Assembly (NCBI RefSeq): GCF_016508255.1
Contig: NZ_JADVKT010000002.1
Location: 372,001-436,000 of the forward strand
Direction: 5' to 3'
From: Acinetobacter calcoaceticus
GTDB taxonomy: Bacteria > Pseudomonadota > Gammaproteobacteria > Pseudomonadales > Moraxellaceae
Length of the DNA stretch: 64,000 bases
Shown here: positions 8,444 through 17,615 of the stretch, piece after piece
Numbering within the stretch: position 1 is the first letter of the stretch
Layout of the letters: each line of letters opens with the position of its first letter
Program-made: the position numbers and the translations under genes
The notes under the pieces: generated by a model
Databases searched by the model: none
Told to the model about the DNA's origin: nothing
What the model saw: only the letters and a program-made list of their open reading frames with translations

Positions 8444-8653
8444 TTAACGTTGCTGATTGTTGTTATTTGATTTTTGTTGGCCTGAGTCTTTTTGATTAGA
8501 GCCTTGTTGTTGGTGACGATTGTCATTTTGCTGTTGTTGCTGTTGATCGTTTTGCTGTTGGTTGCCTTGTTGCTGCTGGTTATTGCGGTTGTCATTCTGC
8601 TGTTGTTGCTGCTGATTATTACGTTGATTGCTTTGATTATTAGTAGTGCTCAT
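8444..8653 (-). CDS. Gln/Asn-rich low-complexity protein, 69 residues
   Basis: Almost the whole protein is Gln and Asn with a few Arg, Asp, Ser and Gly, arranged in imperfect repeats of the type QQQQNDNRNNQQQQ. There is no hydrophobic residue after the initiator Met apart from the occasional Gly or His, so it must be intrinsically disordered. The ATG is preceded by GAGGTAATTAAAG. It is probably translated, because the opposite strand would read as poly-Leu-like sequence and the start context is good. Its function is unknown; it resembles hydrophilins in composition, though glycine is scarce. Confidence 0.6.
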   Translation of the reverse strand: MSTTNNQSNQRNNQQQQQQNDNRNNQQQQGNQQQNDQQQQQQNDNRHQQQGSNQKDSGQQKSNNNNQQR

Positions 8654-9652
8654 CTTTAATTACCTCATATCATTTATGATGTGTGTTTTATCTGAGAGCT
8701 TCAGATAGGTTTATTAAAACATGAAAATTTTTAATGTATAGCCTTAGGGTGTTACCCTATATTTAACTGTAACTTTCAAAATTAAATAAAACCTTGATTT
8801 CTATAAAATGTAATTTTAATCAATAAACATAATTAATATGAAGAGTGATTAAATTACATTTAGGTACATTGGCGTTAAACAAATGCTATGGTCGTTTCTA
8901 AATGTGTATTTGTTATCTTTTATGAAAAATCTATTTTTATTATCTACTATAATAAACTCAATATCTTGTGTAATGTAATAGGAATTCTATTTAATTTTAA
9001 TGAGGGGAGCTTTAAAAGTAAACTTAAAATTATAAAATTGATTTTTATAGTAAATAGAATAAAAAAGGTTCCTTTAGTTTTTTCCTCAATTTAAATTCCA
9101 CCTTATTTTTAATAAACCCGTAGGCAACATAAAGGTCGGAATGTATAGGTTTTTTACCTTTTTTGATTATTTTTATAGTCACTTATATTGTCTTAAGTGT
9201 ATATTTTTAAAAAATTTATGAAGAAATGTGAAGAGTGTTTTCTTTTATCCGTAGGTCATAATTGACTAAGTGTCTAATAAGAATATCGCCTGAATAAAGG
9301 TTAAAAGGAAAATGATAGGATAAGTAACCAGTATAAGCACTTTCAAAAAATTAATTTTAATTTTTCATCAGCCAATAATTTGCAATATAAATTAAATATT
9401 TTGTTAAATTTTTAATCTTTGTAGTTTTAAAGGTAACTCTATGTAATGAAAAATTAATATTTATATATTTTTTATAAAAACAAGGGGTTAAATTATTCTA
9501 AAGGTTAGAATGTAATCTTGTGTTAATTGTTATGTTGCTGATTTTTATTGCTTTAATAAGATATCAATTGCTTTTAATAACCTAAACTCACAAAGATAGG
9601 GTGGGATTATAAAATGAGTAAAGTATGGTAGTTTATATCTCACAAAAGGAGA
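8654..9652. other. 1-kb AT-rich gap without a convincing gene
   Basis: I see only a small hairpin AGGGT-GTT-ACCCT near 8745 and a 68-codon Ile/Lys/Phe-rich ORF at 8888-9094 without a good ribosome binding site, which I judge to be chance. The last part must contain the promoter of the diiron/catalase genes. The size of the gap suggests untranslated RNA or regulatory sequence, but nothing specific can be supported. Confidence 0.4.
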
Positions 9653-11071
9653 ATGGAAATGCCTGTTGTAGTAAAAGAAAGATTATTAGACTTATTAAAA
9701 GATAATCAACAGAACTATTACGAATTATTTATTTTTTTCCTTGATCCTGATATTTCTAGTTTTGAGAAAGAGAAAAAAGCAAGAGATTTTCTTGCTCATG
9801 AAATTGATAAGGTAGATCAGACAGAAATTGATTTTCCTTCAAACATAAATATGATTAATGAATGGTGCCATAAAAATAGTAAAGAAAATTGTGAGATATT
9901 TCAGTCTTATTTAAACCGTCGGCAAGCCGGTGGTGAGAGAGAATATTTTAATAATGTTGGTCAAGCATTTGAATTTTTAATTAAAGTCTCTCCCACCAAA
10001 AAAGTCGATGGCGCATGGCTATATAGTACAGTTCACTATTGGAATGACCCTGTCTTCCATGACTTAATCGTTACATATCTGGAAGAGCTTGGGTTAGGTG
10101 AACCGAAAGCAAACCATGTATGTATTTATGATGATTTACTCAGTAGTTTGGGACTGGATAGTTTTGATCTGCTTTTAGAAGACGAATATTATTATCAGGC
10201 TGTCATTCAGTTGGCACTTGCTTATGCTCCACCTGAGTTTATTCCCGAAATTGTGGGCTTTAATCTGGGCTATGAGCAGCTACCTTTGCATCTATTGATT
10301 ACTAATTATGAGTTGGCTGAACTTGGTATTGATTCTAAGTATTTCAACCTGCATATCACCATTGATAACATTGACAATGGGCATGCCAGTAAAGCCATTA
10401 AAGTTATAGAAAATATTTTTGATAAGTACCGAGATAAAGAGCTTTTTCTGACTAAATTAAAGCGTGGTTTTGCGCTTAATAATCATGGCGTAACTTCTTC
10501 TACAATTATAAAAAATTTAAATCTTGAAAATTTTGTTCTTAAAATTTTAAAGAGAAAGGCTCTGGTTGGACAGTTAATTCATAACCAAACTAGAGAGTTC
10601 GGATGTAAAACGATTAATCAATGGTTATCTAATCCTGAGGATGTTGGTGGGCTCCTATCTCATTTAATTGAAAATAAGTGGATTAAACTTAATACCGATC
10701 CGGAACAAAGCATTTTCTGGAGATTAATTAATGATGAGAATGGAAAAATGTATGGGGTATTTAACCCTGTAGAGCGCCAGATCATTCACGACTGGATTGC
10801 AGGCAATGACCACTCTTCTAATTTCCTGACATATAGCAGGGCACTAAATAACAGCCGACGTATTCAGGATTATCTATTTAGCTATATCTCTGATGGTGAG
10901 CTTGATGCTTTGCAAGAGCGTTTACAGCAATCGAATGATCTTGCTATAAAAATATGCAAACTGACTCCGTTTTTGGGGCCAGATTCACATCACAAAAGTA
11001 TTGGGCTTTGGAGCACACGCAAATATGTCGAGCTTCTTTTTCCATATTTAAGTTCTTTTAATAAAAACTAG
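9653..11071 (+). CDS. haem-oxygenase-like iron-containing redox enzyme
   Basis: The ATG is preceded by AAAGGAG. From about residue 110 the protein shows the signature of the haem-oxygenase-like diiron family (often annotated iron-containing redox enzyme): DGAWLYST near 119, a Glu/Asn/Tyr-rich helix with DDLLSSLG, GFNLGYEQLPLHLL, and the helix HITIDNIDNGHASKA starting at His234, whose His and Asp residues are candidate metal ligands. At 472 residues it is longer than the core domain; the C-terminal 200 residues are of unknown function. The reaction is unknown; relatives oxidise or decarboxylate small molecules using O2. It ends 50 bases before katE on the same strand, so an oxidative-stress operon is plausible. 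Confidence 0.7.
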   Translation: MEMPVVVKERLLDLLKDNQQNYYELFIFFLDPDISSFEKEKKARDFLAHEIDKVDQTEIDFPSNINMINEWCHKNSKENCEIFQSYLNRRQAGGEREYFNNVGQAFEFLIKVSPTKKVDGAWLYSTVHYWNDPVFHDLIVTYLEELGLGEPKANHVCIYDDLLSSLGLDSFDLLLEDEYYYQAVIQLALAYAPPEFIPEIVGFNLGYEQLPLHLLITNYELAELGIDSKYFNLHITIDNIDNGHASKAIKVIENIFDKYRDKELFLTKLKRGFALNNHGVTSSTIIKNLNLENFVLKILKRKALVGQLIHNQTREFGCKTINQWLSNPEDVGGLLSHLIENKWIKLNTDPEQSIFWRLINDENGKMYGVFNPVERQIIHDWIAGNDHSSNFLTYSRALNNSRRIQDYLFSYISDGELDALQERLQQSNDLAIKICKLTPFLGPDSHHKSIGLWSTRKYVELLFPYLSSFNKN

Positions 11072-11121
11072 TTCTTTAATTTTTTTTACTTCACCCCACG
11101 TTTAACTTTAAAACATAGGTA

Positions 11122-13266
11122 ATGAACATGACTGATAACGGCAAATTAACAAATAAAACAAGTGAAATGGCTGGAGCAGATGCTGCCAATAAAGCTAACA
11201 CTACTCAAAAAACTGAACAGTTAGACACAGTAAGAGATGATGCAACCAATCAGGCTTTAACCACAAATCAGGGGGTTAAAATAGCTGATAACCAAAATAG
11301 TCTCAAAGCAGGAACACGTGGTTCAACACTATTAGAAGATTTTATTTTAAGAGAAAAGATTACTCACTTTGACCATGAACGAATTCCCGAACGTATCGTA
11401 CATGCACGTGGGGTAGGAGCTCATGGTTACTTTCAGGCCTATGAAGGCAATGAGCGTTTGACAAAAGCTGGTTTTCTAACTGACCCAAGCATTCAGACGC
11501 CAATTTTTGTACGATTCTCGACGGTGCAAGGACCACGTGGTTCAGCCGACACTGTGCGTGATATTCGCGGATTTGCTATTAAGTTTTATACCCAAGAAGG
11601 TAACTTCGATTTAGTCGGAAATAATGCTCCGGTTTTCTTTGTTCAAGATGGTATTAAGTTTCCCGATTTTGTACATGCTGTAAAACCTGAGCCAGACACA
11701 GAAATGCCTACTGGTGCGTCTGCTCATGATACATTCTGGGATTTTGTTTCTTTAGTACCAGAATCCGCACATGCAGTAATTTGGGCGATGTCAGATCGCG
11801 CAATTCCGAGAAACTTACGCTCAATTCAAGGGTTTGGGGTGCATACTTTCCGCCTAATTAATGCAGAAGGTAAAGCTCATTTTGTTAAATTCCACTGGAC
11901 ACCTAAACAGGGTTTAAGTGCTTTAGTTTGGGATGAAGCACAAAAACTTGCAGGTAAAGACCCAGATTTTCATCGTCGAGATCTGTACGAAGCCATTGAG
12001 CTGGGCGTTTATCCTGAGTGGGAATTAGGGGTTCAAATTGTTGAAGAAAAAGATGAAATGAAGTTTGACTTCGACTTGCTTGATCCAACTAAAATTATTC
12101 CTGAAGAGTTGGTGCCAGTAACACCTATTGGTCGTTTTGTTTTAAATCGAAATGTTGATAACTTCTTTGCTGAAACAGAGCAGGTGGCATTTTGTCCAGG
12201 CCATATTGTACCGGGGATCGATTTTACAAATGATCCGCTGTTACAAGCACGATTATTTTCTTACACCGATACACAGCTCAGCCGTTTAGGTGGTCCGAAT
12301 TTCCATCAAATACCAATTAATAAACCTGTGTGCCCATTCCACAACAATCAACGTGATGGTATTCATCAGCATACGATTCATAAAGGGCAAGCCTCTTATC
12401 AACCAAACTCAATTGATGGTAACTGGCCAGTTGAGACGCCTCCAGCTGCGGAAAATGGCGGATTTGAAAGTTATTATGAAAAAGTGAGTGGTCAAAAGAT
12501 TCGTGAAAGAAGTGAGTCTTTCTCGGATCATTTTTCTCAACCACGACTTTACTATAAGAGTCTTGCACCTCATGAGCAAAAACATGTGGTTGATGCCTAT
12601 ACCTTTGAATTGAGTAAGGTGAAAAGAAAACATATTCGAGAGCGCCAAGTTCAGCAAATTTTGGCAAATATTGATCTCGATTTAGCACGACAAGTAGGTG
12701 CAAATTTAGGTATTGAAGTACCTGATTTGAACCTTGATTTTAAACATCAGGCTGTTGAAAAATCAGCGAAGTTATCTATGGTGGCTTTTCCACCAGCAGA
12801 TATTCAAGGCCGAAAAATTGCCGTACTGATTCATAATCTAGTGAAATCTGATGCACTAGAAGCTATGAAAAAATGGGCAATTAAAGAAGGTGTAACCCTA
12901 CACTTATTAGCACCAAGCTTGGCCCCTGTTAAAGATCATCAAGACAAAGTTATTGCCGTAGACGGTATGCAAATGGCAGAACCTTCTATTGCCTATGATG
13001 CCGTAATTATTCCCGATGGCGATAATTTAAATGCTGTGATGCAGGATGGTGTAACTCGTCATTATGTACTTGAAGCCTATAAGCATTTAAAACCAATTGT
13101 TTTTTTAGGCAATAAATCTGAATTACTTGAACCGTTAGGTCTAGTCGCAGACGAAGGCACTTTAATTGAGGATGACTTCAAACCTATTTCAGATAAACTT
13201 AAAAATCTCATCAAAGCTCACCGTGTTTGGGCGCGAGAGCAAACAGCTCAACACGTTCCTGCTTAA
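11122..13266 (+). CDS. katE: large-subunit monofunctional catalase (HPII type)
   Basis: The enzyme degrades H2O2 to water and oxygen in the cytosol. At 714 residues it is a clade 2 catalase. After a disordered N-terminal tail the catalytic His94 lies in [12 protein letters not shown], the distal Asn in [12 protein letters not shown], and the haem ligand Tyr381 in [14 protein letters not shown]. The C-terminal ~150 residues, starting near [15 protein letters not shown], are the glutamine-amidotransferase-like (DJ-1/PfpI fold) domain that marks this class. The start MNMTDN follows TAGGTA; the second Met is an equal alternative. It probably shares a transcript with the diiron gene. In A. baumannii this catalase is linked to stationary-phase and desiccation survival. 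Confidence 0.95.
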   Translation: MNMTDNGKLTNKTSEMAGADAANKANTTQKTEQLDTVRDDATNQALTTNQGVKIADNQNSLKAGTRGSTLLEDFILREKITHFDHERIPERIVHARGVGAHGYFQAYEGNERLTKAGFLTDPSIQTPIFVRFSTVQGPRGSADTVRDIRGFAIKFYTQEGNFDLVGNNAPVFFVQDGIKFPDFVHAVKPEPDTEMPTGASAHDTFWDFVSLVPESAHAVIWAMSDRAIPRNLRSIQGFGVHTFRLINAEGKAHFVKFHWTPKQGLSALVWDEAQKLAGKDPDFHRRDLYEAIELGVYPEWELGVQIVEEKDEMKFDFDLLDPTKIIPEELVPVTPIGRFVLNRNVDNFFAETEQVAFCPGHIVPGIDFTNDPLLQARLFSYTDTQLSRLGGPNFHQIPINKPVCPFHNNQRDGIHQHTIHKGQASYQPNSIDGNWPVETPPAAENGGFESYYEKVSGQKIRERSESFSDHFSQPRLYYKSLAPHEQKHVVDAYTFELSKVKRKHIRERQVQQILANIDLDLARQVGANLGIEVPDLNLDFKHQAVEKSAKLSMVAFPPADIQGRKIAVLIHNLVKSDALEAMKKWAIKEGVTLHLLAPSLAPVKDHQDKVIAVDGMQMAEPSIAYDAVIIPDGDNLNAVMQDGVTRHYVLEAYKHLKPIVFLGNKSELLEPLGLVADEGTLIEDDFKPISDKLKNLIKAHRVWAREQTAQHVPA

Positions 13267-13271
13267 TAAAC

Positions 13272-13307
13272 AAAAAACAAAGGAGGCTTTTGCCTCCTTT
13301 GTTTTTT
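13272..13307. terminator. strong bidirectional terminator
   Basis: A perfect 16-bp stem (13272-13287 with 13292-13307) with a TTTT loop has A and T tracts on its two sides, so it ends both katE and the convergent ddrR. Confidence 0.95.
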
Positions 13308-13319
13308 AATTTATTTACT

Positions 13320-13553
13320 TTACTGTGGGAGCAGTTGTAGTCCTTTTACAATATCAATGTATTCAGAACCGTTTAACCAAAAAGATTTTTTTAAGAATAA
13401 CGTTGTCATAATACTTTCTGCTGCTTCACTCTCTGGATTTTCACAGAATAATCCGTAGCTTTCACCCAAAACCGCATCATTTTCAATCAGGCGAATATAG
13501 TAGGCATGTTGCTCATTTGCATAACCTAAAACTGCATCACGTTGATTTTTCAT
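13320..13553 (-). CDS. ddrR: DdrR, DNA-damage response co-regulator
   Basis: This small protein (77 residues from the start at 13553) is divergent from umuDAb, exactly the arrangement of the Acinetobacter-only ddrR gene. I prefer 13553 (MKNQRDAV) because GGAGA lies just upstream; a start at 13568 would add five residues. The sequence is acidic and has no known domain. From knowledge of the family, DdrR is induced by DNA damage and works with UmuDAb in repressing error-prone polymerase genes. The intergenic palindrome lies 227 bases from this start, nearer umuDAb, so ddrR may have its own promoter elements in the same region. Confidence 0.85.
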   Translation of the reverse strand: MKNQRDAVLGYANEQHAYYIRLIENDAVLGESYGLFCENPESEAAESIMTTLFLKKSFWLNGSEYIDIVKGLQLLPQ

Positions 13554-13774
13554 TTCGCATGTCTCCATACCAAAAAACTGAATTTAACCAGAATGTTAAA
13601 TGCTCAGAATCTTATTTGATAAAAATCATAAACAGTCAGTCATAAAGACTATCTCGAAACAGGTTTCGATTTTCTTCAAATTACCATTTTAGTTTAAACA
13701 TCCCTGTTAAAAGCAAAATGGATTAAAATCTGATCATGGGATTTATTGTTATGCAAAAAAAATATTTCGTCAAC

Positions 13775-13803
13775 TTGAAAATGTAACTTTTTCAAGTTAC
13801 ATT
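13775..13803 (+). promoter_or_regulatory. umuDAb promoter with UmuDAb operator palindrome
   Basis: AATGTAACTT (13780-13789) and AAGTTACATT (13794-13803) form a perfect 10-bp inverted repeat with a 4-base spacer. A -35 box TTGAAA (13775-13780) and a -10 box TACATT (13798-13803) are 17 bases apart, so the palindrome fills the space between them and overlaps both. It matches the known UmuDAb operator type of Acinetobacter: the repressor would block its own promoter until cleaved after DNA damage. Confidence 0.85.
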
Positions 13804-13839
13804 GTCTCTATAGGATTTGAACGGTGAAATGGGGGCAAT

Positions 13840-14451
13840 ATGTCAAAGAAAAAAGAATTTGAGCATGGTGGCGTCCGAGAAAATGCTGGTCGTAAAGCAC
13901 AGTTCAATGAACCTACAAAAGTGATTCGTGTTCCCGAGTCTCAAGTGAACTTTATCAAAAATTGGTTACTAAATAATGTCAAAACCAATAACTTGACCGA
14001 TTTTAATTCAAAACTTAACGTTCAGCCGGTCCATCCAAACAACGATAAAATTTACCATATTCCTTTGGCCACGGAACGTGTTGCTGCGGGTTTTCCTTCA
14101 CCAGCACAAGATGACATTGAGCAAGCACTAGATTTAAATGAATATTTAATTAGAAATGAAAATGCTACGTTTATTGTCAAAGCCAATTCTTTGTCGATGT
14201 TAGATGCGGGAATTGATATTAATGACCCGCTTATTGTTGACCGTAGTCTTCCCGCTAAATCTGGCGATATCGTTATTGCGCTTATTGACAATGATTTTAC
14301 CGTTAAACGTTTAATGATCGATAACAATTACCACCCAGCTAAAATTTGGCTAAAAGCTGAAAATTCTGATTATCAAAATATTTATATTGAAGATGGGCAA
14401 GAGTTGGTCATTTGGGGAGTTGTGACTTATAACTTAAAACGAATGAGATAA
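13840..14451 (+). CDS. umuDAb: UmuDAb, self-cleaving SOS repressor
   Basis: The 203-residue protein combines an N-terminal DNA-binding region (basic, GGVRENAGRKAQF) with a C-terminal S24 peptidase domain. The key residues fall at the published UmuDAb positions: cleavage site Ala83-Gly84 in ERVAAGF, nucleophile Ser119 in NSLSMLDAG and general base Lys156 in DFTVKRL. Acinetobacter lacks LexA and uses this longer UmuD homologue as repressor of DNA-damage genes; RecA-stimulated autocleavage relieves repression. The ATG follows GGGGGCAAT. No umuC is adjacent. It is divergent from ddrR, with a palindromic operator in front of it. Confidence 0.95.
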   Translation: MSKKKEFEHGGVRENAGRKAQFNEPTKVIRVPESQVNFIKNWLLNNVKTNNLTDFNSKLNVQPVHPNNDKIYHIPLATERVAAGFPSPAQDDIEQALDLNEYLIRNENATFIVKANSLSMLDAGIDINDPLIVDRSLPAKSGDIVIALIDNDFTVKRLMIDNNYHPAKIWLKAENSDYQNIYIEDGQELVIWGVVTYNLKRMR

Positions 14452-14522
14452 ATTTTTTCTCGTATTTGCTATTTAAGTTACTGACCTGAAATGGTGGCCA
14501 GTAACTTTTGGCTGAGTAACTT

Positions 14523-15134
14523 TTAAATTTGCCCAATCAATAAACATGTAGCGATAACCACCATAAGACCACCTGAAAAACGGCCTATTAAGCGTGCTGC
14601 TTGTGGTCTGGTTTTAAGAATGGCTTCTGAGCCATAGCCCACCATTAAGTAAATAATCGCGCAGCTAATCATGTGGACAACACCGAAAGCAACAATTTGT
14701 GTCGTCACAGACCATGAAGCGGTGGTGTCAATAAATTGAGGAAGCAAGGCTAAAAAGAGTAAAAACACTTTCGGATTTAACCCGCTTACATAAACGCCTT
14801 TAGTTGCCCATCTCAACCATGACTGTGCCTTTTCAGAATCGGACTGATTTGGAGTAGGAGGGGTAATGAGTAAATTTATTCCCATCCATAATAAATAAGC
14901 AGAACCCGCAATTGTTAGAATCATGAGTGCGGTCGGGTTATTTGCCACAAGTAGGCCAACACCAGCCGCTACCAATAAAATAGTTATAAAGTGCCCACAT
15001 AACATACCTGCAACAGCAGGTACGACGACTTTGCCTTTAATTCCTGCCGAAATGGCATAGGCCCAATCTGCCCCTGGCGTAATAATAAAAAGAATGGATA
15101 CACTCCAAAATGCAATAAAAATGTTAAAAGCCAT
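14523..15134 (-). CDS. LysE/RhtB-family amino-acid exporter
   Basis: This 203-residue inner membrane protein has about six transmembrane segments and the family hallmarks PGADWAYAISAGIKG near the N-terminus (PGPD/PGADW motif) and GLNPKVFLLFLALLPQF in the middle. Exporters of this family expel surplus amino acids or related metabolites. The divergent Lrp/AsnC gene is the likely ligand-responsive activator, a common arrangement. The substrate is unknown. Confidence 0.85.
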   Translation of the reverse strand: MAFNIFIAFWSVSILFIITPGADWAYAISAGIKGKVVVPAVAGMLCGHFITILLVAAGVGLLVANNPTALMILTIAGSAYLLWMGINLLITPPTPNQSDSEKAQSWLRWATKGVYVSGLNPKVFLLFLALLPQFIDTTASWSVTTQIVAFGVVHMISCAIIYLMVGYGSEAILKTRPQAARLIGRFSGGLMVVIATCLLIGQI

Positions 15135-15290
15135 ATGCTTATCTCGGCAAACTATTTCCTAATGGTTTCGCTCGTGATTTAGAAAAAATTTCTATTCATT
15201 CGAACTTGTTGAAAATAATATGCTCATGTATTTAGAATGTGCTTTTAAATGTTTGCTCATATCACACTCATTTGGGGTAAATTTTTCTAA

Positions 15291-15746
15291 ATGGATCGCA
15301 CAGATAAAAAGATTCTTGCTGAATTGCAGTTAAATGGCCGATTATCTATTACTGAATTGGCAGAAAAAGTAGGTTTAAGCATTTCACCATGTCATAGACG
15401 AGTGAAGGCTTTAGAAGAGTCGGGAGCCATCAAAGGGTATCGGGCAGAACTCGACCCCAATTTAGTTGGATTTGAATTTTCAGCTATTGTTTTTATTACA
15501 CTTAAAGAAGGTGATAAGCAGGCAGTTGAGAAGTTTGAAAATGCCGTGATTGATATTCCACAAATTATTCAGGCTCAGCGGTTGTTTGGTGAACCAGACT
15601 ATTTGCTGCATGTAGTGGCTAAAGATTTACCTGCTTTCCAGCGACTATACGATGAAAAGTTATCTGCTATTCCGAGTGTGCAAAGGCTCATCTCAACCAT
15701 TGTGATGAAAGATGTGGTGCCTGAACGTTTATTCCCGATTGGCTAA
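15291..15746 (+). CDS. Lrp/AsnC-family transcriptional regulator
   Basis: The 151-residue protein has an N-terminal helix-turn-helix (DRTDKKILAELQ, then LAEKVGLSISPCHRRVKALE) and a C-terminal RAM ligand-binding domain (FEFSAIVFITLKEG onward, with LFGEPDYLLHVV). These proteins assemble as octamers and respond to amino acids. It is divergent from the LysE-type exporter, so it probably senses the exported amino acid. A perfect hairpin terminator follows. Confidence 0.9.
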   Translation: MDRTDKKILAELQLNGRLSITELAEKVGLSISPCHRRVKALEESGAIKGYRAELDPNLVGFEFSAIVFITLKEGDKQAVEKFENAVIDIPQIIQAQRLFGEPDYLLHVVAKDLPAFQRLYDEKLSAIPSVQRLISTIVMKDVVPERLFPIG

Positions 15747-15760
15747 GAATAGTTAGACGT

Positions 15761-15788
15761 AAAAAAGAAGCTTAAAAGCTTCTTTTTT
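15761..15788. terminator. bidirectional terminator
   Basis: AAAAAAGAAGCTT (15761-15773) and its complement (15776-15788) form a perfect 13-bp stem with A and T tracts at its ends, between convergent lrp-like and permease genes. Confidence 0.85.
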
Positions 15789-15802
15789 ATTTTTAGATCA
15801 TT

Positions 15803-17419
15803 TTAGGTATCTAGTGTTTTACACAAAGAGCAAATCGTACCGTTATGTTTATGAGAGAACATGATATCTGGGCGTTCATAACCTTCTTCACATACACGGC
15901 AGTGGTAAACTGTCGCAACTGGTGTACCTTCAGCGTCATAACGTGGTTCTTTAATGCCATCATCGTGTGACTTGATATAGTATTTTCCTTTGGTTAATAA
16001 GCCCATGATTGGGGTTAATACAAAAGCAAGTACCAGTGCGATAAGCGGTGAGTAAGGAGCCAAGAAGCTACCAAATAATCCGAAGAATGCGGCAATCGAT
16101 AATCCTGCTGACACAAGGAACGCCACCATACCAACAGGGTTTACGTTGTATAGCATGTCGCGGCGATATTCAGGTTCTTTTGGTGAAAGTTTTAAAACGT
16201 ATTTGTTGATTGAAATGTCTGTTGCAACAACCACAACCCACGCAATGGCAAAGTTTGAATAGAACCCTAAGATTTTACCCAGTACCGCAAACATGTTGCC
16301 TTCCATTAAGGCAAGTGCAATTACTAAGTTTACGATCACAAATACAATACGACCCGGATAATGTTTGCTAATACGTGTGTAGGCGCTTGTCCATGCAAGG
16401 GAACCAGAGTAAGCATTGGTCACGTTAATCTTAATTTGAGAAATGACCACCAAAATAACCGCAAGTGTTAAAGCAGCCCAGCCCGGAAGCATGTCATGAA
16501 ACGCTGCATTAAACTGTTGAACAGGTTCAGTGCTGTTTACGCCCGGTATTTTAGTGAGTAAATAGAAACCTAAAAATGCCCCAATAACTTGTTTGATCGC
16601 ACCTAAAATGACCCAACCCGGACCCGCTGAAATAACCGCAGCCCACCATGCTCTGCTATTTTCTTTTGTTTTAGCCGGCATGAAACGTAAATAATCAATT
16701 TGCTCACCAATTTGCATAATCAAAGATAAACAGATACCAGCACCTAACATGATGGCTGCCATGTCTACAGTTGCAAAACCTTCTTTACCAGTAAAAGTAG
16801 CAAATTGGCTGACTAAGGTTGGTTCTTGGTAAATCAGATAGGCGACCGGACCAATCATGAGAATAAGCCAAAGTGGAGTGGTCCAGACTTGTAATTTACT
16901 TAAGGCTTTCATGCCGTAAATCACCAGCGGAATAACCATAATGGTCGAGATGAGATAGCCTGCCCAAAGTGGAATGCCTAAACCGAGCAATAACCCTTGC
17001 GCCATGATTGAACCTTCAAGTGCAAAGAAAATAAATGTGAAACTGGCGAAAATGATACTGGTCAGAACTGAGCCGATATAACCGAAACCTGCACCACGGG
17101 TAATCAAGTCAAGGTCGATGTTATAACGTGCGGCGTAGTAGGCTAAAGGAATGCCAGTTAAGAAGATAATAATTGCTGCAAATAAAATGGAGAAAACAGC
17201 ATTGGTTGTTCCATAAGACATACCAATACTGGCACCAATAGAAAAGTCAGCAAGATAGGCAATACCGCCAAGTGCAGTAATAGCAACAACTTTGGGACTC
17301 CAGCGCCGAAAGCTGTGTGGAGCATAACGTAAAGTATAATCTTCTAAGGTTTCATTCACGGCTTTTTGTGAATCTGTACCTTGCACAGTGTCCAGATTTG
17401 GATGTTCAGATACACTCAT
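15803..17419 (-). CDS. NCS1-family nucleobase/cytosine permease with Cys-rich tail
   Basis: The protein has about 12 transmembrane segments of the NCS1 (cytosine, purine, uracil, thiamine, allantoin) type, with TRGAGFGYIGS, GEQIDYLRFMP and QIKINVTNAYSGSLAW as landmarks. I start it at 17419 (MSVSEHPN), which GGGAG precedes; the frame is open to 17449. Unusually, the C-terminus bears a short metal-binding-like module (CRVCEEGY and CSLCKTL, four Cys, with HKHNG between). The same module sits in the middle of the divergent kinase, so the two are clearly related. Its substrate is unknown, perhaps a nucleobase or related nitrogen compound. The kinase and its response regulator probably control it. 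Confidence 0.85.
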   Translation of the reverse strand: MSVSEHPNLDTVQGTDSQKAVNETLEDYTLRYAPHSFRRWSPKVVAITALGGIAYLADFSIGASIGMSYGTTNAVFSILFAAIIIFLTGIPLAYYAARYNIDLDLITRGAGFGYIGSVLTSIIFASFTFIFFALEGSIMAQGLLLGLGIPLWAGYLISTIMVIPLVIYGMKALSKLQVWTTPLWLILMIGPVAYLIYQEPTLVSQFATFTGKEGFATVDMAAIMLGAGICLSLIMQIGEQIDYLRFMPAKTKENSRAWWAAVISAGPGWVILGAIKQVIGAFLGFYLLTKIPGVNSTEPVQQFNAAFHDMLPGWAALTLAVILVVISQIKINVTNAYSGSLAWTSAYTRISKHYPGRIVFVIVNLVIALALMEGNMFAVLGKILGFYSNFAIAWVVVVATDISINKYVLKLSPKEPEYRRDMLYNVNPVGMVAFLVSAGLSIAAFFGLFGSFLAPYSPLIALVLAFVLTPIMGLLTKGKYYIKSHDDGIKEPRYDAEGTPVATVYHCRVCEEGYERPDIMFSHKHNGTICSLCKTLDT

Positions 17420-17514
17420 AACATCAATCTCCCAATCATTTTCGGTCAATCAACACAAATATTGATCATTGTTTTTTAATGAATCTGAGTGTGTGATTTT
17501 TGGGAAAAATTGAA

Positions 17515-17544
17515 AATACGTTATTTTGCGTATATGTGCGTATT
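17515..17544. promoter_or_regulatory. repeated half-sites between permease and sensor kinase
   Basis: AATACG (17515-17520), CGTAT (17529-17533) and CGTATT (17539-17544) occur within 30 bases in the divergent promoter region. The first and last are inverted to each other. They are candidate binding sites for the LuxR-type response regulator encoded downstream of the kinase. Confidence 0.35.
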
Positions 17545-17615
17545 AGAAAAAATAGCCATGATAAATGACTTTTGGCATAAGGATTGCTGGGTTTAATACC
17601 TGCCACATCCTAAAC

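Noticed and set aside
8888..9094. 68-codon plus-strand ORF
   Set aside because: Composition is only Ile/Phe/Lys/Asn from AT-rich DNA, it has no ribosome binding site and no recognisable motif.
12317..12703. 128-codon ORF antisense to katE
   Set aside because: It lies wholly within a clearly conserved catalase gene and reads as a shadow of its codons.
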